A DNA stretch of 5,946 nt from Nitrososphaerales archaeon TH5893 (lineage in GTDB: Archaea > Thermoproteota > Nitrososphaeria > Nitrososphaerales > Nitrososphaeraceae): assembly GCA_014523685.1 (NCBI GenBank), contig JAATVT010000257.1, positions 1 through 5,946 on the forward strand. Direction: 5' to 3'. Each line of letters opens with the position of its first letter. Within the stretch, counting starts at the first letter, position 1. The position numbers and the translations under genes were made by a program. The notes under the pieces were generated by a model that did no database searches, was not told the DNA's origin, and worked only from the letters and a program-made list of their open reading frames with translations. Below are positions 4,872 to 5,946 of the stretch, one piece after another.

Positions 4872-5303
4872 TTATTGCACTTTAGGAAAATCCCATGTGG
4901 AAAAGAATTTAGGACTAATTTCAAGAACTACGTGGTTTCCCTTTTTTGCGCTGTCCAATATCATCTTAGATACCGGGTGATCTAGTGTGCCAAGGTATTT
5001 CATATATATTTTCTCTCCATACGAGACAGTTCTTTTTGGATCTTCTATTATTGTGGCAGTGCCTTTGCCTTTTACTCCCTTGTATGTAATATTCACATCG
5101 TCTACGGAAAAATACACATTTGGTTTACTTCTTAGATTTTTAACCTTCTTTGTAATTTTAGGTGTAATTACTAAAAGTTTTTCTCTATCTTTGTCATAGT
5201 TGAACCAAACAGGATGAATATTAGGATCGCCTTCTTCATCAATGGTTCCAATCTGCATGAGGATTTTACTTTCTAGGAATTTGTTTACCTCTTCCTTGGC
5301 CAT
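4872..5303 (-). CDS. Pyridoxamine 5'-phosphate oxidase-like (FMN/F420 split-barrel) protein
   Basis: From ATG 5303 the product is 143 residues with the split-barrel fold of the PNPOx-like superfamily. Landmarks are FLESKILMQIGTIDEEGDP at 9-27, the strand IHPVWFNYD at 29-37, LLVITPKITKKVKNL at 43-57 (the phosphate-contacting T/K region of the flavin or F420 site), NVYFSVDD at 62-69 and GKGTATIIEDP at 79-89. Members are cytoplasmic dimers that bind FMN or the deazaflavin F420 and reduce diverse substrates. F420 use would fit an ammonia-oxidising archaeon but cannot be decided here. The frame is open farther, to a GTG at 5363, but a TATA-like box (5351-5360) lies inside that extension, so the later ATG is preferred and implies a leader of about 25 bases. 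It is monocistronic, convergent with the VOC operon. Confidence 0.85.
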   Translation of the reverse strand: MAKEEVNKFLESKILMQIGTIDEEGDPNIHPVWFNYDKDREKLLVITPKITKKVKNLRSKPNVYFSVDDVNITYKGVKGKGTATIIEDPKRTVSYGEKIYMKYLGTLDHPVSKMILDSAKKGNHVVLEISPKFFSTWDFPKVQ

Positions 5304-5350
5304 AGAAGATGTGCCGGGAATAGCACTTATGATCTTCACATTATTTCTTT

Positions 5351-5360
5351 GAAATATATA
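5351..5360 (-). promoter_or_regulatory. TATA-like box of the PNPOx-like gene
   Basis: The minus strand reads TATATATTTC. Transcription would begin near 5330, giving a short leader before ATG 5303. The element overlaps the first codons of the longer open frame (GTG 5363), which argues against that start. A 5-3-5 palindrome lies just upstream at 5378-5390. Confidence 0.45.
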
Positions 5361-5377
5361 CACTAAAGAGTTTCTGT

Positions 5378-5390
5378 GACTATGATAGTC
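5378..5390. promoter_or_regulatory. Small palindrome upstream of the PNPOx-like promoter
   Basis: GACTA (5378-5382), TGA, TAGTC (5386-5390) is a perfect dyad 17 bases behind the TATA-like box of the minus-strand gene. It could be an operator. At this length and AT content it may also be chance. Confidence 0.2.
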
Positions 5391-5451
5391 TTAAAGGGCA
5401 GTCAGTCCTCTACTGAGTAATCGATATATTTTTTGAGGCGGCAACAAGTAG

Positions 5452-5526
5452 ATGAGAACCCAAACTAACGCGGTATCTTCTACTTCGTTAATTTTTTCAA
5501 TAGTTATTTTAGCTTGTCAAATCTAA
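5452..5526 (+). CDS. Possible 24-residue membrane or lipoprotein-like peptide
   Basis: ATG 5452 to TAA 5524-5526 encodes MRTQTNAVSS then TSLIFSIVILACQI: a short polar start with one Arg, a hydrophobic segment, and ILAC at the end, which resembles a lipobox. A TATA-like ATATATT (5424-5430) is centred 25 bases upstream, the correct distance for a leaderless archaeal gene. The frame ends two codons after the Cys. It could be a real small peptide or the truncated signal sequence of a lost lipoprotein. A shifted frame stays open from 5513 to a TGA overlapping the SDR start codon, which supports truncation by frameshift. No homologue is recognised. Confidence 0.25.
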   Translation: MRTQTNAVSSTSLIFSIVILACQI

Positions 5527-5577
5527 GGACAGCCTTGAAATATTGCCGTTCTCATTGGATCACTTGGAATATATAAG

Positions 5578-5946
5578 ATGACTTCTGAAAAGAAGAACAG
5601 AAAGAGAATCGCTCTTGTGACAGGAGCCAACAGAGGTCTAGGGTTTGAAACCTGTCGTCAGCTAGCACAATTAGGTCTTACAGTTATATTGAGTGCAAGG
5701 GGTGTTACCAAGGGCGAGGAGGCTGCAAAACAATTAATTGAAAGAAGATTGGACGTAATATTTTACGAGCTTGATGTGTCAAATCAAAGTCATATTAGCA
5801 GGATAGCAGATCAAATAGAACAGCGATTTGGAAGATTAGATGTACTTGTCAATAATGCCGCAATCCTTTATGATACCTGGCAATGTGCTGTCAACGCTGA
5901 CTTGGAGGTCGTTAATCAAGCCCTAACAACTAATCTGTTTGGGCCA
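5578..5946 (+). CDS. SDR family oxidoreductase, carbonyl-reductase-like (partial)
   Basis: The N-terminal 123 residues of a classical short-chain dehydrogenase/reductase are present; the gene runs off the window. It has a Rossmann fold with the TGANRGLG dinucleotide-binding motif at 15-22, SAR at 39-41 (Arg after the second strand favours NADP(H)), LDV at 65-67 contacting adenine, NNAA at 92-95 (usually NNAG) and the TTNLFGP helix start with conserved Asn119. The pattern TGANRG...CRQLAQLG...ILSAR and TNxFGP is typical of the carbonyl reductase/menthone reductase-like branch, which reduces ketones or quinones. The catalytic Ser, Tyr and Lys lie beyond the edge and cannot be checked. ATG 5578 starts the family-conserved region with a basic leader KKNRKR. 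No clear TATA box sits 25 bases upstream; AAATATT at about 5538-5544 could serve with a short leader. Confidence 0.88.
   Translation, partial: MTSEKKNRKRIALVTGANRGLGFETCRQLAQLGLTVILSARGVTKGEEAAKQLIERRLDVIFYELDVSNQSHISRIADQIEQRFGRLDVLVNNAAILYDTWQCAVNADLEVVNQALTTNLFGP

Noticed and set aside
5304..5363. GTG 5363 start adding 20 residues to the PNPOx-like protein
   Set aside because: The TATA-like box overlaps this segment, and the family domain begins right after ATG 5303.
1..5946. tRNA, rRNA, CRISPR array, insertion sequence or attachment site
   Set aside because: No cloverleaf-like sequence, regularly spaced repeats, transposase motifs or terminal repeats with target duplications were seen on either strand.

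Overview
This is a low-GC window with archaeal character. The best guess is a soil-type ammonia-oxidising thaumarchaeon (Nitrososphaerales, Nitrososphaera/Nitrosocosmicus-like). The assignment rests on three things read directly: an archaeal one-domain winged-helix regulator, a stand-alone MEDS sensory protein, and TATA-like boxes centred about 23-26 nt upstream of start codons with no leader. It is an inference from gene content, not a phylogenetic result. No rRNA, tRNA, CRISPR array or mobile element was recognised.

Left part (1-2071). A possible gene tail ends at 75. About 330 bases without a convincing gene follow, rich in short dyads. Then comes an LtrA-family multi-pass membrane protein whose conserved N-terminal coding sequence (to about 436) has no ATG/GTG/TTG start and is cut off from the nearest ATG (409) by an in-frame TAG (433-435). 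Just downstream, 1674-2036 is a decayed or misassembled gene for a small secreted protein with a clear signal peptide and two compensating frame disruptions. A 9-bp hairpin begins one base after its stop.

Middle (2129-4641). A small four-helix membrane protein (+) faces a two-gene minus-strand operon: a winged-helix DNA-binding protein (first gene) overlapping by 11 bp a MEDS-domain sensor. Together they resemble a split version of the bacterial sensor-regulator DcmR. Divergent from this operon, a DUF1428-like protein and a VOC/glyoxalase-fold protein form a plus-strand operon. The 80-bp space between the divergent starts holds one TATA-like box per direction and a GC-rich 6-2-6 palindrome between them. 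The simplest reading is a sensor-regulator pair that controls itself and the neighbouring VOC/DUF1428 pair, perhaps in response to a small hydrophobic or electrophilic compound. This is the most system-like object in the window.

Right part (4642-5946). A remnant that looks like the C-terminal end of a SnoaL/DUF4440 protein lies in the 3' gap. A minus-strand FMN/F420-type split-barrel oxidoreductase follows, then a 24-codon hydrophobic ORF with a lipobox-like end and a well-placed TATA box. The window ends inside a carbonyl-reductase-like SDR. Several broken or relic reading frames (5' end of LtrA, 1674-2036, 2729-2878, 4731-4817, perhaps 5452-5526) suggest an accessory, decaying stretch of genome.
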